The notes: generated by a model not told the origin, from the letters alone. Shown: positions 44,391 through 57,149, counted from the first letter of the stretch. The stretch: DNA of 64,000 nucleotides from Leucogyrophana mollusca (GCA_021014945.1 MU266466.1:1-64000); one strand, 5' to 3'. Made by a program: numbers and translations.

Positions 44391-46217
44391 TCATGATGCA
44401 CCACCTACCGGTTCGCTAGCATCGCCTGTTCGCCAATTCCACCGAGGAGTGTTTGGTGGAATCAGATCGACTCGACTGAATGTACTTTCTGAGGGTGTGT
44501 CGGGGGCAAAACTCGACTTCAAATCCCGCCTGCGCTTTGGATTTCTCGAGTTAAGGCTGGATGTCGGGCTGCTAGTCAGCTGTGGGAACTGATGAGAGTA
44601 TCAATGAACGTACGACACCAGTAAGGAATTAGAATAGACTGGAACAAGATGTGATGAACAGGTCGATAACATGAACCACAAGGTCAAACAACATACGTTT
44701 GCATTGGACCGGCACCAGGCAAAGGAAAGTGATAGATGGGCCCGTGAACATCTTGACATAAGTGTAAGCGATGAACAGTAAAGAGGAAGCGGGCGTACTG
44801 TGACCAAGATTGCAATCGTGAATATGCTATGGAACTGTCAGTCGCACCGCGGCAAGACAATCGCCAAGCAGCTCACAAGGTCAAAGCACCGGTCCCCACC
44901 GTGTACCGCACGCAGCGGTTGATCACACTGTCGGTCCTGTGTGTTCATCAGTAAAGAATTCTCTCTCTAGCGCCGGATCTGAGACGGAGCATACATGCTG
45001 ATAGATGTGCGACCTTGATGAAGGTAGTACGTCATGGACAGTGCTATCCAACAGTCCACAACGGCGGTTAAAACGAGCGTGGAAATGAAAGTTGGCTGAT
45101 GCCTGGTCAGAGAAGTCGCTGGTTGTCGGTCAGTGGCGACCTACCCGAAGGTTTTGTGTGAACAGGTTCCACTGGTTGTTGAACATGCTTTGAGGTATCA
45201 TGAGATCAAAACCATCAGTAGCACCGTTTCACTGACCTTAGCGTGCAGAAGGTTACTTCCACCCCTTAAGGCCGTAAAGGCACATGTGAGGACAGGTGAA
45301 GTGTTGACTGGCAAACAAGGACTCTTACCAACTCGGGCGGTTGCAAGAACAGCCTAAGGGTACGAGATAAATATAGACGGAAATTATTTTAGAGGGCGCT
45401 ACGCACGATGATGATGCTGAACGCGGATCTTTGGCTGACTGAAAGGCGGATTATGAGGCAGAGTGAGAGTCGAAAAGTTGCGGACACCTACTGATCCACA
45501 TGCGCCAGACATAAAACCTTGAAACAAACTATCAGGCAAATCCACGGGCTAAAACGGACTACTCACAGGTTGACCAGATATGTACTAACATACTGAGCCG
45601 GAAATCACCGTGACTACGACGCAATACGAGAAGAAGCGGAAAAACCTACGCCGAAGATGTAACAGATCTGTTCGAGGGTGTCAGCGGTGATGATGATCAC
45701 AATCAGTGAAATGCTCACCCCTACGCCCCTGTAGTAAATTAAGAAACATAGGCTACCACAGATTAGACGCCGTGCACATACCTGTATATCAGGGCTAACG
45801 ACGCTTCATCGCCGCCCTCCTCGATCACGTAATAATTGAGGACGTTCATGAGCAAGGCAGAGTGGACACCCTCCAGCAAGCTGAGCCAGAGTAAGCTGAG
45901 CTCGCAACACCTGCACAAAGTGAGGGTAATCAGGCTTACCATAGGAGTAGGACCTAGTACGCGACCTAGTCAGCCCCTCACAAGCTTGGGGTTCTAAACC
46001 GCGTCAACAACATACCGTCGATTTTATAATCTTCGAGTCTTTTGGGAATCTATGCATGTACGCAAAGGTCTGTGTGCATATTACACCATAAAGTCTGTCA
46101 TGGGAATCAGTCTGAAGATTTCGTCTATAGAGGAGGTACTCACAAACAAGCAAAGAACGTACATAGTAATGGACTTTGAAGGATATACTGAGGATTGTTG
46201 TAGGTCTTCGATTGCAT
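44391..46217 (-). CDS. DUF6534-type multi-pass membrane protein, copy A
   Basis: Exon 1 is MQSKTYNNPQYILQSPLLCT plus FFACL. Its donor GTGAGT joins an acceptor ATGACAG to give LLYGVICTQTFAYMHRFPKD, the family's first signature. Later exons give LLEGVHSALLMNVLNYYVIE (about 45840-45900), QYVSTYLVNL (about 45560-45600), FYVWRMWIS (about 45500), TFISTLVLTAVVDCWIALSM plus TYYLHQGRTSIS (about 45020-45100) and NSLL joined to LTSSPTSSLNSRN at about 44560-44640. The cytoplasmic tail ends at 44391. Introns are numerous and short; those between the named blocks are approximate. It is a tandem paralogue of 47466-49279 with the same exon order. Function of the family is unknown. Confidence 0.68.
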
Positions 46218-47465
46218 GGTGGAGGAGCAGGTGGAAGGGTGATGTCCGTACCAGAGTTGATATATCCTTCGGTGGGATCACCACTCACTGGGAAGTATTT
46301 GAGGACTGGTCGTACCCCCGCATTGGCCCGACGTGTGACGAGCACTGTATTTGATCCCGAGAGAAGCTGCCCCAGAGTATTTATGGAAGCAATGCATAAT
46401 TAGCAACACCGACCACTGGTACCCACGCCAAAGTCCACAGAGTGTCGGCTCGGCCTCATCACTTATCTCGGTTGCGACGCTAAAGGAAGAGATGTCAAGT
46501 TGCATCACTTCGAGTGATAGTCTGAACGTAACGTACAAGAGCCGTAAGTGTCGAAGTGACAGAAAAGAAAATCTCATCGGAAAGGTACTTGTTGGAACGT
46601 GAGCACTGTCGCGAAAATTGATCTTGCCGTGCACACTAAAGTTGGTCCGAGGACAACCAAGCAGATGTGAATCAGTATTTTCCATGGCGTTTTCGATCAT
46701 CTTGGCCAACTTTGGGTCAGTTGCAAAAAGCCTAGCTTTGGGCAGTGTGCTGTTGACTGTTATAACAAACGAGTGGATCATCGAGCGTGGAAACCAACTG
46801 GAAAAGGCCGGTCATGGATAACAGCAGGGCGGGCGAGTGACGGAAGAGATCACGGGCACGGACCTTTGATGTGGTCTCGGCTCACATGGGATGTCAATCT
46901 TTACACTTCCTCGGTGCCAGTGGACCCTGTTCATCGGCACCCATTATATCCCACACTGGCGATATCTTCATTAATGCTGCCGTACGCGATTCACTCGATC
47001 GCGGTCGCATCACTGTCCGCTCCGGGATATCGGGGGTTCATATTTAGTTCATCCTTGCTACTCGATGCCTGGAGGACGCAGATCGCTGTGAGAGTGCACT
47101 GATGCCCAGCCTTCTGGGCAGTGTGGAGTGGGCAAACACTTCCCGAGGTCGAAGGCGCTCTGACTGCGCAAGGGCCAGCAATTCGGCCACTTATAAATGT
47201 CCGGAAGTCGGACGCTGGGAGCAACATGGGACTGATCATGCGGAAGCTAAACCATTGCTACGCCGTCGACCATAGTCTTTAGCTACCGGCAAAATGCCAA
47301 ATCTTCAAGATATTAAAAGCTAAGGATGACGAGGGATGAGTAAGATTCAAACAGAGCTACCACAAAAACGCACGTATGAGACGCTTGGAACCACCATATG
47401 ACCTATGCTGACAAGGAATGTTCCATGTCCGCGGTCCAGCGAGAGCATTCACAATATACCTTCTT
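46218..47465. other. Intergenic stretch
   Basis: Lies between two tandem minus-strand DUF6534 genes. A minus-strand frame at 46278-46781 (167 codons) has no recognised motif and overlaps the expected promoter of copy A; I do not call it. Confidence 0.4.
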
Positions 47466-49279
47466 TCAAACATCCAACATCGGAAGCTCCGATCCGCTCT
47501 CTGTCCTTCGGTGCGAGTCAATTCTGAACGAGCTCACTTCAGTACCATTGCGAGCGCCTTTATCTCGTGGGTCGCGAGAGTTTAGCCTGATTAAGTGGTA
47601 AGTCGATCGTGAAGTTGGAAAAGGGTTGTTTATGAACACACGACACCAATAGCGAGTTTGCATACACTGTGGAATATCAACTGTAAGGGAATGTTTTGAG
47701 GTCATGAGGAGGCACTTACATTTACTCTGCACGGGAACCAGTGCAAAAAATATCAGCTCCGCCTCCACCGAATGTTCAGGAACCAAAAGCTTAAAAGGAG
47801 CATGTTGTAAGCGCGGAAAGCGAGCCAAACGCTGATGCCTACTGATATCATTATAGCAGTCGTGAAAAGGCTGCAAAATTATTTAGCGCTCGCTCGATCG
47901 TACAAGTTGCGTATAGACCCACAAAGTTAACAGCCCTGAGCCCATCACATACCGGACCAGGCGGTTAACAATGCTGCGCGTCCTGCATGCCATCAGCGTC
48001 AATAAGGTATACCAAAATAGATGGGTGGCATACTGACTGTGCGAACGATGTCCGTCCTTGACGAAGGAAATAGGTCATGGATATGGCGATCACACAGTCA
48101 ACAGCGGCGGAGAGAACAAGCGCAGACAGAAATGGAGGCTGGGAAATGAGATTAGCGTGGTGATAGGAATCTCTATAAGAGGCCAACTTGCCATAAGGAC
48201 ATCAGCGAACAACGACCAGTCGGAGTAGATTATGCTTGGAAACCGTCAACATAATGCACAGGGATAAAAACAAGATTTCGCAACTACCTCATGACGCAGA
48301 ACCCCAGTTCGGCCCCTAGATATGAGGGGTAAGTTCAGGTCACGATGCCAAGGTGAAAACTTCCTACCGACGCGAGCAGTCGCGAGAACTCCCTGTGAGG
48401 AGAATGTGAGGGTATGTCGCTGGATTTCATTTACTCCACATACTGCTGCAATACTTATCAGTGGCTTGCGACTGACTGGAGCTTCTTCAGCTACTATCGA
48501 GATGGAGGCGCAAACACCTTACTTGTGCTGATGCGCCAAACATAGAATCTCCATTGCGAACAGCTCAGCTGGACCGGTTCTGAATGAGCAACGAGACCAA
48601 ACTCACAGGTTGACCAAATATGTACTGATAAACTGCATCGAGTTTCAGGACCACTTTGCTCACGAAGAATGCACACTTACGCCGAACATGTATGCAACCT
48701 AGCATCGAGGGGGTCTACATACACCAATGAGACAAATACGGGATGAATAGGCTCACCGATGTTCCACTGCAAGTAGCCAGGAGTGAACACCAAAGTAATC
48801 TGATATTGAATATCACACGCACTGATAGATGTAGAGCAATGCGACCACATCACCTGCCTTCTCAATCAGACTGTGATTGACGGCATCAACAAGCAGAGCC
48901 GAATGCAAAGCCTCAAACAGCCTTAAGTGGTGTGGTCGCTTAGTACATGAACATAATCATTGACCCAAACCTGGACGAACTGACCATATCGCAGCGACCT
49001 GTATTGCGATCCTAGATAAGTAGACTACAACAAAAAATGACTAGTAAACCTACAGTAGCGCGGATCATATACCCATCACTCGGAAACCTGTGGAAGTAGT
49101 AGAAAGTCTGGGTGGAAGTCACCCCGAAGAGTCTGTTATTCGGAGCATTCAGACCACACGTCTCGTACGATTCGAGGATGGGCTTACAGAATGGCAACGA
49201 AAGTACATATTAACATAGGCTGGTTTATCACCTCGTAATTGATTTCACTGGTTTCACTGGTGTCTCGTGCGTGCAACAT
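47466..49279 (-). CDS. DUF6534-type multi-pass membrane protein, copy B
   Basis: Exon 1 is MLHARDTSETSEINYEVINQ plus PMLICTFVAIL. An intron with donor GTAAGC and acceptor AATAACAG restores LLFGVTSTQTFYYFHRFPSD, matching copies A and C at the same phase. Other exons read LFEALHSALLVDAVNHSLIE plus KAGDVVALLYIYQ (about 48820-48920), QFISTYLVNL (about 48610), RFYVWRIS (about 48540), RKPLISIAAVCGVNE (about 48440-48470) and FLSALVLSAAVDCVIAISMT plus YFLRQGRTSF (about 48050-48140). The tail LNSRDPRDKGARNGTEVSSF ends in PMLDV at 47466. About seven membrane spans. Exon borders other than the first are estimates. Confidence 0.7.
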
Positions 49280-51689
49280 AGCCACACTGCTGTGAGATAG
49301 CTCAGACTCGAACACGAGTCCGGCAAAAATGTTCGCTCACCTCGGGATCTACTCTCTTTGAAGGAGAGCAAAAGAGCGGTTCGTGACCGACAGAGAATGC
49401 TACTTGGGACTTAAAAACCAATTAAACTTTCCGCCTCATCATGGAGCAGCAACGCGAAATGGCGTAAAGTCTCCGAGTCTGGGATATTTGGGGTTAACTG
49501 CACTGCCAGTGATGTGGAGCTGAAAGCCGCAGACAATTATCGATAGTCCTGGGTTCTGTCGGCGCTCCAGTCAGACAGGAAAATGGCCCATTATTACAGC
49601 GTGACCGCCCAAGGAAGCTCGCGAACCCATCGAGAACGGAAGGATGAGGCCAACTCGGAGTCCATGAACGTCATGCATCACACAGAATCCTGGTTCGCTT
49701 CGTGCTGATGCTAGTAGGGTACAGCCACATCCCGCTGAGATCGTCCAACTATGGTTAGGGTCGACGAGGATAAAGCGCTGATCTCTGGTTTATCAGTCCA
49801 GGTTCGTCATGGACAGCCTGCACACCTCACTCGCGATATTGCTAGAAACATCCCGGGGGCTGTCGGTGGCTGACTTTCCGTGAGGTCTGAGATCGCAGAC
49901 TTGTCCTCAAACTTTGTCAACGAAGTTTCGCCTAGGTCTGACGTATAGGATACAAAAATTCAGCAAAACCGGAAATGTGGCCGAACTTGACCGGAAAAGG
50001 CGAAGGCGCATGGATACACGTCAAAACGTCAAGGCGCGCAGCCCAAAATGCATTCTGGAGATGGTTTTTGTCTGGAAGAGCACAATCCTTGAAGTTCTAG
50101 GGATCTGACAACAGAACGCTGCAGCATGAGCACACACAACCGGACAGACATCTCCATCGCCCTCGGCAGAAGTAATGTATTCGAGCGACGCCCCCGCTAT
50201 GCCTCAAGCTCCAAATGGTGTCGAGTCCACGGTAGGTACCCTCTGATGCTCAAGTAGCCGCTGCTGCTAAATGGCTTCTTACGATTGCAGCACACAGTGT
50301 CCTGTGGGTGCGCTTATAAGCTCTACCTGCCATTGTGATTTTGCTTGCAAGTTCAACTTGAATTTGACGCAGTACGTATCTGCTCTTTCGCACCATCCGG
50401 GTCTAATGATTTGGTATCTTGATTGCAACGCCAGAGTTGCACATTACGAATCGAGGCGATACCAACTTGAAGATGCCTCGAAGAAGTGTTAAACCCAGCT
50501 TTTCCTTTAATATGCACACTTATTGAAAGAGATGCAGTCTCACCTTGTGACTGACCATACACGGGAGTTCCAGGACCCCGCGATTCTGTCAGCTCGTTGA
50601 AGAAAACAGACCTGGCCCCAATGGTCGACGGTACAGCCCACTCATCCATCAGCACCCGCGGCCTGATATACACATAAAGCCAACTATCAACCGTCCAATT
50701 AATCGCATGACACCGCAGGCGTGCAGTGCCGACCCCGAGGTGTCCCCGAGAGTACGTCAATATGACAACCCCCTGTTTATCATAAAAACAGTGTGATCCT
50801 GGTGCACCATGTGGGTTTTTATTTCGAACTTGTTCGTAATCAGGCTAGTGTGTTTTCGAACATTTCTTTTCCTTCAATCAAGACGGCTAATATTAATGGT
50901 ACTTCCTGTCAACCCCGATTCCTATCATTCAGCTGACGTCGGAGGACTTGCTGATACTATACCAATGGTAGTTGCTGGTCCGTTCGATCCACGCCTATCA
51001 CGCCACTCTTTCAAGGTTCATAACACTCGTCCTTGACAGCTGTCCCTCACCGTTCGCGAGTCAACAGATCTACGCGTCTCTCACGGATTTGGTCGCACCT
51101 GCGGCCGGCGAACTCGAGTTTCGAGCTTTCACTCCGATCCAACTTCCTTGGACCACGCTCACAGAGCAACTTCAATAACGACTTGGAGCACACCTAGGAT
51201 CACAGGCCTCAGACCTTCTGAACTCCGTCATACTTTGAGTTAATACGACATCTGCGGGCGCTCTCGAGACCGCAAATCTATCGTACTATTCGGTGAACCC
51301 ACATCACCCGTCATGCTGCCTGCGCGGCTCGTCTGGCGGGTCATATCATGATTTCTGTCAGTGTCAATAATAAGGTGGACATTACTTCTACATCGCTCCA
51401 CAATACTGGCATTCTCGACCCCACTCAAGTCGTGGTCATGTTAGCGAACAGCTGGGATGGTGAGATGGGGATGTCGGATATCCGACAGTACAATCTTATA
51501 AAGGGCGATGTTGTCGCGAGTGCTAACTCCCCAAGCCTGCCCCGGCATCCTGCAGTACCAGCCCTGTCTCCCAGCGAGTTGGTGCCCTTCGTCGTAGTGA
51601 GTGTCCCCCTCACTTGCAAAATTTGCCATCTACAGCTAACACCCGCCAACCATCCCAGAATCCATACCCCCACTACCACTACCGTCACA
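49280..51689. other. Long gene-poor stretch
   Basis: About 2.4 kb without a convincing gene. A minus-strand frame at 50353-50760 (135 codons) is open but has no motif I recognise. A TATA-box-like TATAAAG at 51497-51503 lies about 190 bp upstream of the secreted-protein start codon and may belong to its promoter. Confidence 0.4.
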
Positions 51690-52162
51690 ATGTTCTCCAA
51701 AGCGTTTATCCTCGGCCTCGCTGCCCTCGCCAGTGCTGAGTGCCACAGAAGCGCGACATCTTCCGAAGGGTACACGATCGATTTCTATTCTGCCAAGGGC
51801 TGTGGGGGGCACCACTCGCGGGTACACCATGTGCCCAAGGCCCGGTCGGGGCATGTCGCGCCGTGCGGGAAGGGCACGCTGATTGACCCCAAAATCAGAG
51901 GAAACCTCCATTCCGTCATCTTCACGGGGTCTAAATATTACGGCTTCGGGCTGTACAAGGATTGCGACTACTACCCACTGTGTAGGTCACCTTCCTGTTA
52001 TAATTTTACCAAGAGCTTGAAAGCTGATTCTAAATCGAATTTGACTTGGGCTTTGAAGATGCTCAAGATGGGTCGAACGTGGTGAATTCGACGGAATATC
52101 CGTTAGATACAGCGACACATTATGATGTTTATAAGTATGGGGAACTTCCGACAACGGAGTAA
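51690..52162 (+). CDS. Small secreted cysteine-containing protein
   Basis: MFSKAFILGLAALASA forms a clear signal peptide (cleavage after ASA) followed by ECHRSATSSEG. The mature part has Cys at ECH, KGCGG, APCGK and KDCDY, plus the conserved-looking LHSVIFTGSKYYGFGLYKD. Unspliced, the frame stops at 52085 (131 residues) with two further Cys. I favour an intron with donor GTAGGT after CCACTGT and acceptor TTTGAAG, containing a CTGAT branch-like site. It joins DYYPL to YAQDGSNVVNSTEYPLDTAT and runs to a TAA at 52160-52162. A separate 37-codon open frame in the right place supports the spliced form. Small secreted proteins like this can be effectors or surface proteins; no family is recognised. 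Confidence 0.7.
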
Positions 52163-52577
52163 TCATTTCGGACGAAATCAATGTTTCATTCTATGTACCA
52201 TTCTCGTTTCACGTGAAGGCGTTGAAGCACAGCCGTAGGCCGCCTTGCGGTAGCAGGATAGACCGATACGCAGAGCAAGACAGTCTTCTTTGTAAATAGT
52301 GAGCTTGCTGGGTAATTCGGTGTCCTAGCTTGGTGCCGTCAAGGCGGACACCAAGCTGAGCTCCTGCGGGACTGACGTGTGTAGGCTTGGGAGAACACAA
52401 GGTCGCCTGAAGCTTGTGAGTGCGATAGATATTGAAGGTGATGCTATCATTATGCTTTAGTACATACATCAAGAAGTAACATTATTACCACCCTACTCAA
52501 GAGTTGAAAGGACAAATCACAGGAAAGAAACTACTGGAACAAGAGGAACGCCACTGTAAGAGAGCACGACGAACAAT
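52163..52577. other. Short intergenic stretch
   Basis: 3' flanks of two converging genes. Nothing recognised. Confidence 0.4.
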
Positions 52578-55065
52578 TTAAGACTCTCCGTTGGTGACGG
52601 TAAGAGTGACGGAATCAGGAATGCTGGCAGCATGGTTTGGATCGAGATAGCAGTTGATACCCTTCTTTGCGTCTCTCGAAGGCACATCGTGTCTACAGAA
52701 AGTCCGTCAGTTCCGAATCCTGGACCCTAGTAACAAGGCAGATAGCTTACATATCCATGAGATGAGACCTCATTGGCCTCCATGGCATCGAATCCCCCAC
52801 ACTAGGCTGGCATAATTCGCAGCAATAACCACCCGACGACATGTGATGTTTTGACTCGAGCGCGTCTGCCTCAAGAGCTTTGATCGTTTCACGGTCACGT
52901 TTCCCGTTGACAAGGCACCATTTTGTCTTTTCCCTGGAATGTATCTGTGCCGCATGGCAATTCTGCCGGTATGATTAGCGAATTAGAAGACATTTCGAAA
53001 CCATGAAATATTCACCGCGGCTTTCCAAGTCATGACTTTTTGCGCTCGGCGAGGGCCAGAACGTGAACAAAGCTCGCAGGCGAGCCGTGCATCCAATCGC
53101 TCCATGTCGTCGATGGTGGCATGTCGGGGGTCAAGGCCGCAAGCAAGAACAATCGCTGCGGCGGCATCGTTGGCAACTTTGACGACACTTTCACCGCTCG
53201 CGCCTTTCAACCTCCAAGGAACACCATTCATTACCGAGTATATTGGATGTTCCAAGCTCGACCGCCTGGGTTTTGGCACGAGTTTGATAAAACATTCGTG
53301 GGCCAAAACGTCCGGATATACCATGCATCCTTGCCATGGGTTTAGGAAGAAAACGGAAGTGGCGAGTTTCAGTTGTTGTCGAGCGCTGGTGCCCTTGCTC
53401 GAGCTCCCGCCGTCCGGTGTGGCGCAGAGTTTCGCGAGTTGGCTCTCGACGCTCCGCTGCCACTCGGCGGCCAGCTCCGGGAGTTTAATAAAAGTAGCGT
53501 TAAACATAGCCGCATCTACGGTCACATCTGCAGGTAACTTGATGATTTCATCGATCTCCGGGAATGAAGCGACGGTAGCAACATGAGGCAAAATACCACA
53601 GGCCGCGCCACGTGGTGCAGGATGCTGTAGATAGCGGCTGTAAGCTTGGACGAGGACTTTTCGGCGGTGTGTGTACACTGTTTCTTCCAAGCGAAGCATT
53701 CGCAAACTATGCAGATGTCCCCTTAAGACATCGCGGACCCGTATCCATGCTATCCACAATGTGAGTCAGGAAAATATATTTTGATGGACCACTCACTTCG
53801 TTCGGTCATGGGCTTGGGCTCTCGAATGATAGCATGGTTAATGACACGACCCAGACCGAAATAATCAATTTCTGGCTGAAACTCTGGCTGCACAGTGAGC
53901 CAAGCCACAATTCTGCAGGAAGAAACTTTCAAAAGATCGACAAAAGACACCTCGCAAGGAAGCTTACGCATCCTTCCGTGAGCTTCGAAGGTTCTCAAGT
54001 TCATCTCTGCGAGCTCTGGCGGCAGATGCCTGCCAGACGTCACAGAGACGAGCGTGCTGAAAGGGACCGGTGTTCGAAATATTAGAACAAGCTATGCCTA
54101 GAGTTACAAAGGACAGACCTTGATGATGGCAGACGTCAGTTCTGACCTCTCTTGGCGATAGGCTTCCTTCTCAGAGTCTGACATCCCGGCCAATACATCT
54201 TTCAGTGCGGTGTAGTCTGGTCGGTGCAGTAGTGGAGTGAAAAATACTGTTGCATTAATTAACTTTCCATACCACAACGTGAAGAGGGTGTAGCTTACAA
54301 GACAGCCTTATGTTGTCGCTGTCAGGGAATGTGTCACTCGAAATGTTAGGAAGGCACACGCCCAGTCTATCGGCAAGTCCAACAGAGATCGTGCTGCGAC
54401 GCCCCGCTGGGTGAGGTGTGGACCAGAGTATGCGATTTGACTTACTTCCGTCTCCCGCACCGCGCACAGTATCTCACTCGAAATACCCAAACGATTGTCA
54501 ACACCACCTTTCCACAATCCTGCCAACAAGCGCATCAATGAGTGCCTCGGTACATGTAGAATATCCATGTTCCACCACTTACATAGCAGTGAGGATCGAA
54601 AGCAAGATTGGCATACGCAGGTTCACTTAAGTCGGGTGGGCAGTCCGGAAATCCTTCGATCTGTGCACGAGCAGACCTCCAGATGAAGGCAGACGATCTC
54701 CGCATGAGCAGCTGACGAAAGGGCTTGCTAGTTCGAGCGAGGCTCAGGAGATCCGCGGGGCGCAAGAAGCCCAAGATCTAAGCACAGTGATAAGTAGTAC
54801 TTGACAAGTTGCTGGATATGATGCTAACATGGAACAGAACGTCCAGATTCAAATCAGGCATCATCTCCAGCTTTGCCCGACGCCGCTTGGCATTTTTTGA
54901 CGATTGTACACCTGGGGCTTGTTGACTACCATTCGAGTGCTTTTGGCGCTTTTTGGGGGGCGTGAGGTCGGGTAAGTCTAGATGAGACTGTGGTTCTGGC
55001 CCAGCGAGATAGAGGCTACTCTGATGAAGCTGGTATTCACTCGACGGCGAACCTCTCAGCATCAC
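52578..55065 (-). CDS. F-box-like protein of the Agaricomycete type
   Basis: Start MMLRGSPSSEYQLHQSSLYL, then a basic Lys/Arg-rich nuclear-like stretch (PKKRQKHSNGS; KNAKRRRAKLE). The F-box follows as MMPDLNLDVLFHV joined by an intron to LGFLRPADLLSLARTSKPFR and QLLMRRSSAFIWRSARAQIE, then GFPDCPPDLSEPAYANLAFD. This block is typical of a very large Agaricomycete F-box family. Later exons carry LPPELAEMNLRTFEAHGRMR, FQPEIDYFGLGRVINHAI and RKVLVQAYSRYLQHPAPRGA. The end has a Cys-containing segment (GGYCCELCQPSVGDSMPWRP) and, after a last intron, RHDVPSRDAKKGINCYLDPN, with the stop at 52578. The SCF role is family knowledge; the substrate is unknown. Exon borders are approximate. Confidence 0.72.
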
Positions 55066-55155
55066 GTAGCTATGTGTTGGGGAAAACGAGAAGATAACTT
55101 GCTGTGCTACTCTAACCCCTGCCAGGTAGTGGTTCGTTGCCGGCCTCGGCTGGCG

Positions 55156-55197
55156 GGTGACACGGACACGCGGGGTGTCACCTCACGCTTCGCGTGA
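55156..55197. promoter_or_regulatory. Pair of adjacent inverted repeats
   Basis: GGTGACAC (55156-55163) pairs with GTGTCACC (55175-55182), and directly after it TCACGC-TTC-GCGTGA (55183-55197) is a perfect 6-bp stem with a 3-nt loop. The same two hairpins are kept in the second copy at 59912-59953. About 1.2 kb upstream of the coiled-coil ORF. Role unknown. Confidence 0.6.
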
Positions 55198-56443
55198 CAA
55201 TTCGAGTCACACGGGCTGGCTTTTCCAGGCTGTGACCGGTTTTGTTTAGAGAAGGAACGACTGTCTTCCTTCGAATCTTTGGACTGCCTACGGGAGACTA
55301 GGTTTTGTTGCATTTTCTTATCAGTGTTGTTTGGGCAGGTTTGGAGGACGAAGGGGAGCACAGGCCGATGCCGACTTCATCACCACGTCTCAAGAATCAT
55401 AACAATCCCGGGCGGCAAACGAAATCACGAAGAGTCAAGACAGGTGCGTCTCGAGGAGGAGATTCTTGCGGGGGTGCTTACGGTGATGGGATGATCCTCA
55501 CCTTCACTTGCATTAGGTCACTGGTCAGGCAGCGCATCAACCCACGCTTGATACCAGCGCAAATCACATTTAGCGAGCGTCTAAGATATGGCCGGGAGCA
55601 CCGTGGGGAACACGACCGTCGATAGCGATAGCGATCGCTCGGGTGCAAGTCCGTATAGCAAAGGAGGATGCACACCCGCAATAGGACAGGCTTATGCAAA
55701 CGAATTGGCCCCTGGAAGGGTGCAATACTGGGAAGATAGAAGTTAGCCAGAGTGGGATTAAGCCGTGAAAACCAGCAAGCCCATTGGCGTGAAGGTGCCA
55801 GGCTCAGGCTCAACGGCGAAGAACGATTGATGGGAGATAGCTCGAAACGTCTCAACAGCGATGCAGATCTGCGCGATTCAGTTCTTGCTATTACCAGCCA
55901 TTCGACGGGACCCCATCCGCCTACTCATGCACTTCGGCTCGTTCTTTAGCGCGCATCGTCGTTTATAACCTCGATTCCTCCGTTGGGCCTTTATGGTGCC
56001 TCCGTCCTTATGGCATGCCATCGATGATCGTGGTATTTTCCATGACACGAGGTTCTGCGCAGGCCTTTCGCGCCACAAGCGCTTATCGGAATTGATCTTC
56101 TCGCTTTGTGGTTTCGGGCTCTCGCCCTTTCGGCGCCAATGCGGGCGTCTATACGACAGTGGTGCGCACCACCTCTTCGAGGCACATATAGTTCATAGGC
56201 GCTTATATCGAACTTCTAGACCAGACCAGCTCTTCCTATGCTATGAGGTCGTCCTCATGGAAGCCTTGAGGATGCTGTTCGTTCACGCCTAAAAAGGTGA
56301 GTGCCCCGATCTGACCGCGGATATGGCTCGAATATAACTAAGCCCTCCAGTCGAAAGCCGTCTTTCCATCCAGTCAAACTTATTCTACAACTTCCCCCGT
56401 TGACAGCACTGTACTTTTCTTGAATACTTTATCCACCGCTGCA

Positions 56444-56953
56444 ATGGGTTCAAGTCCGTCTCGACCAAACTACGAAGAAACTCATGCGGAGATGCAGAGA
56501 GCACAAGCCGCGCAGCAAGCAGCGGAGCAGGTCAGGATCCAGCAGGAGCAAGCCGAACGAGCTGCCAGAGAAAGAGCCGAGCATTGGGCACGACAGATAG
56601 AAGATGATCGCAGGAGAGCACAAGCCGCACACGAAGAAGCTGAGAGGATTGTGCAAGCCGCTCGAGAGCGCGCCGAGAGAAGCCGACTAGCTCAATTAGA
56701 GGCAGAGGCACGCATGTGGGAGGCGGGGCCGGGTGCGGAGAGGATTGCTAGAGAGATCGACGCCCAAAGGGAAAGGGACAGGATCGAGTGTGAGGCAGCG
56801 GAGAGGGCTGCTAGAGAGCTCGCCGAGAGGGCTAGTAGAGAGTTCGCCGAGAGGCAAAGAGCTGCTGAGGAGGAAATGGCGAGGATGTGGCGGACCTTAG
56901 AAGAGGAACATCGGAGAGCAGAGGCGGAGCTACTTGCGTACCTCCACAAATGA
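56444..56953 (+). CDS. MGS-type coiled-coil protein 1
   Basis: The frame starts MGSSPSRPNYEETHAEMQRA; a longer in-frame start at 56420 exists, but the context GCAATGGGTTCA is conserved in the duplicate gene at 61143, so the MGS start is preferred. MGxxxS fits the N-myristoylation consensus, suggesting membrane attachment. The remaining 160 residues are almost entirely Ala/Glu/Arg/Gln with regular heptad- or hendecad-like spacing (AERAARERAEHWARQIEDD), a long single coiled coil or charged helix. One 46-residue-type unit (MWEAGPGAERIAREIDAQRE) is present, with an extra 11 residues before the next MW. Stop at 56951-56953. No known family is recognised. Confidence 0.72.
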   Translation: MGSSPSRPNYEETHAEMQRAQAAQQAAEQVRIQQEQAERAARERAEHWARQIEDDRRRAQAAHEEAERIVQAARERAERSRLAQLEAEARMWEAGPGAERIAREIDAQRERDRIECEAAERAARELAERASREFAERQRAAEEEMARMWRTLEEEHRRAEAELLAYLHK

Positions 56954-57149
56954 GGCTCGGGCTGTTGCGGGGCCGCGACTCTCCCTAGCCCCACTCGTCT
57001 ACGGCCGGAATCTAACTATAAGACCAGCTTCGCCCAAGTTCGTCCTACGACAGTGCATACCTTCCCGCTCCCATCCATCGCCCATTTAGAATAGAGACCG
57101 TGCGCTTGATTCTTCCCTCATGTTTGCTTGCAGGTCGTCTATAGAAGGC

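Noticed and set aside
46278..46781. 167-codon minus-strand frame
   Set aside because: No recognisable motif or hydrophobic pattern, and it overlaps the first exon and promoter of DUF6534 copy A whose start is fixed by homology.
50353..50760. 135-codon minus-strand frame
   Set aside because: Open but with no family motif, signal peptide or exon partners; could not be supported as a gene.
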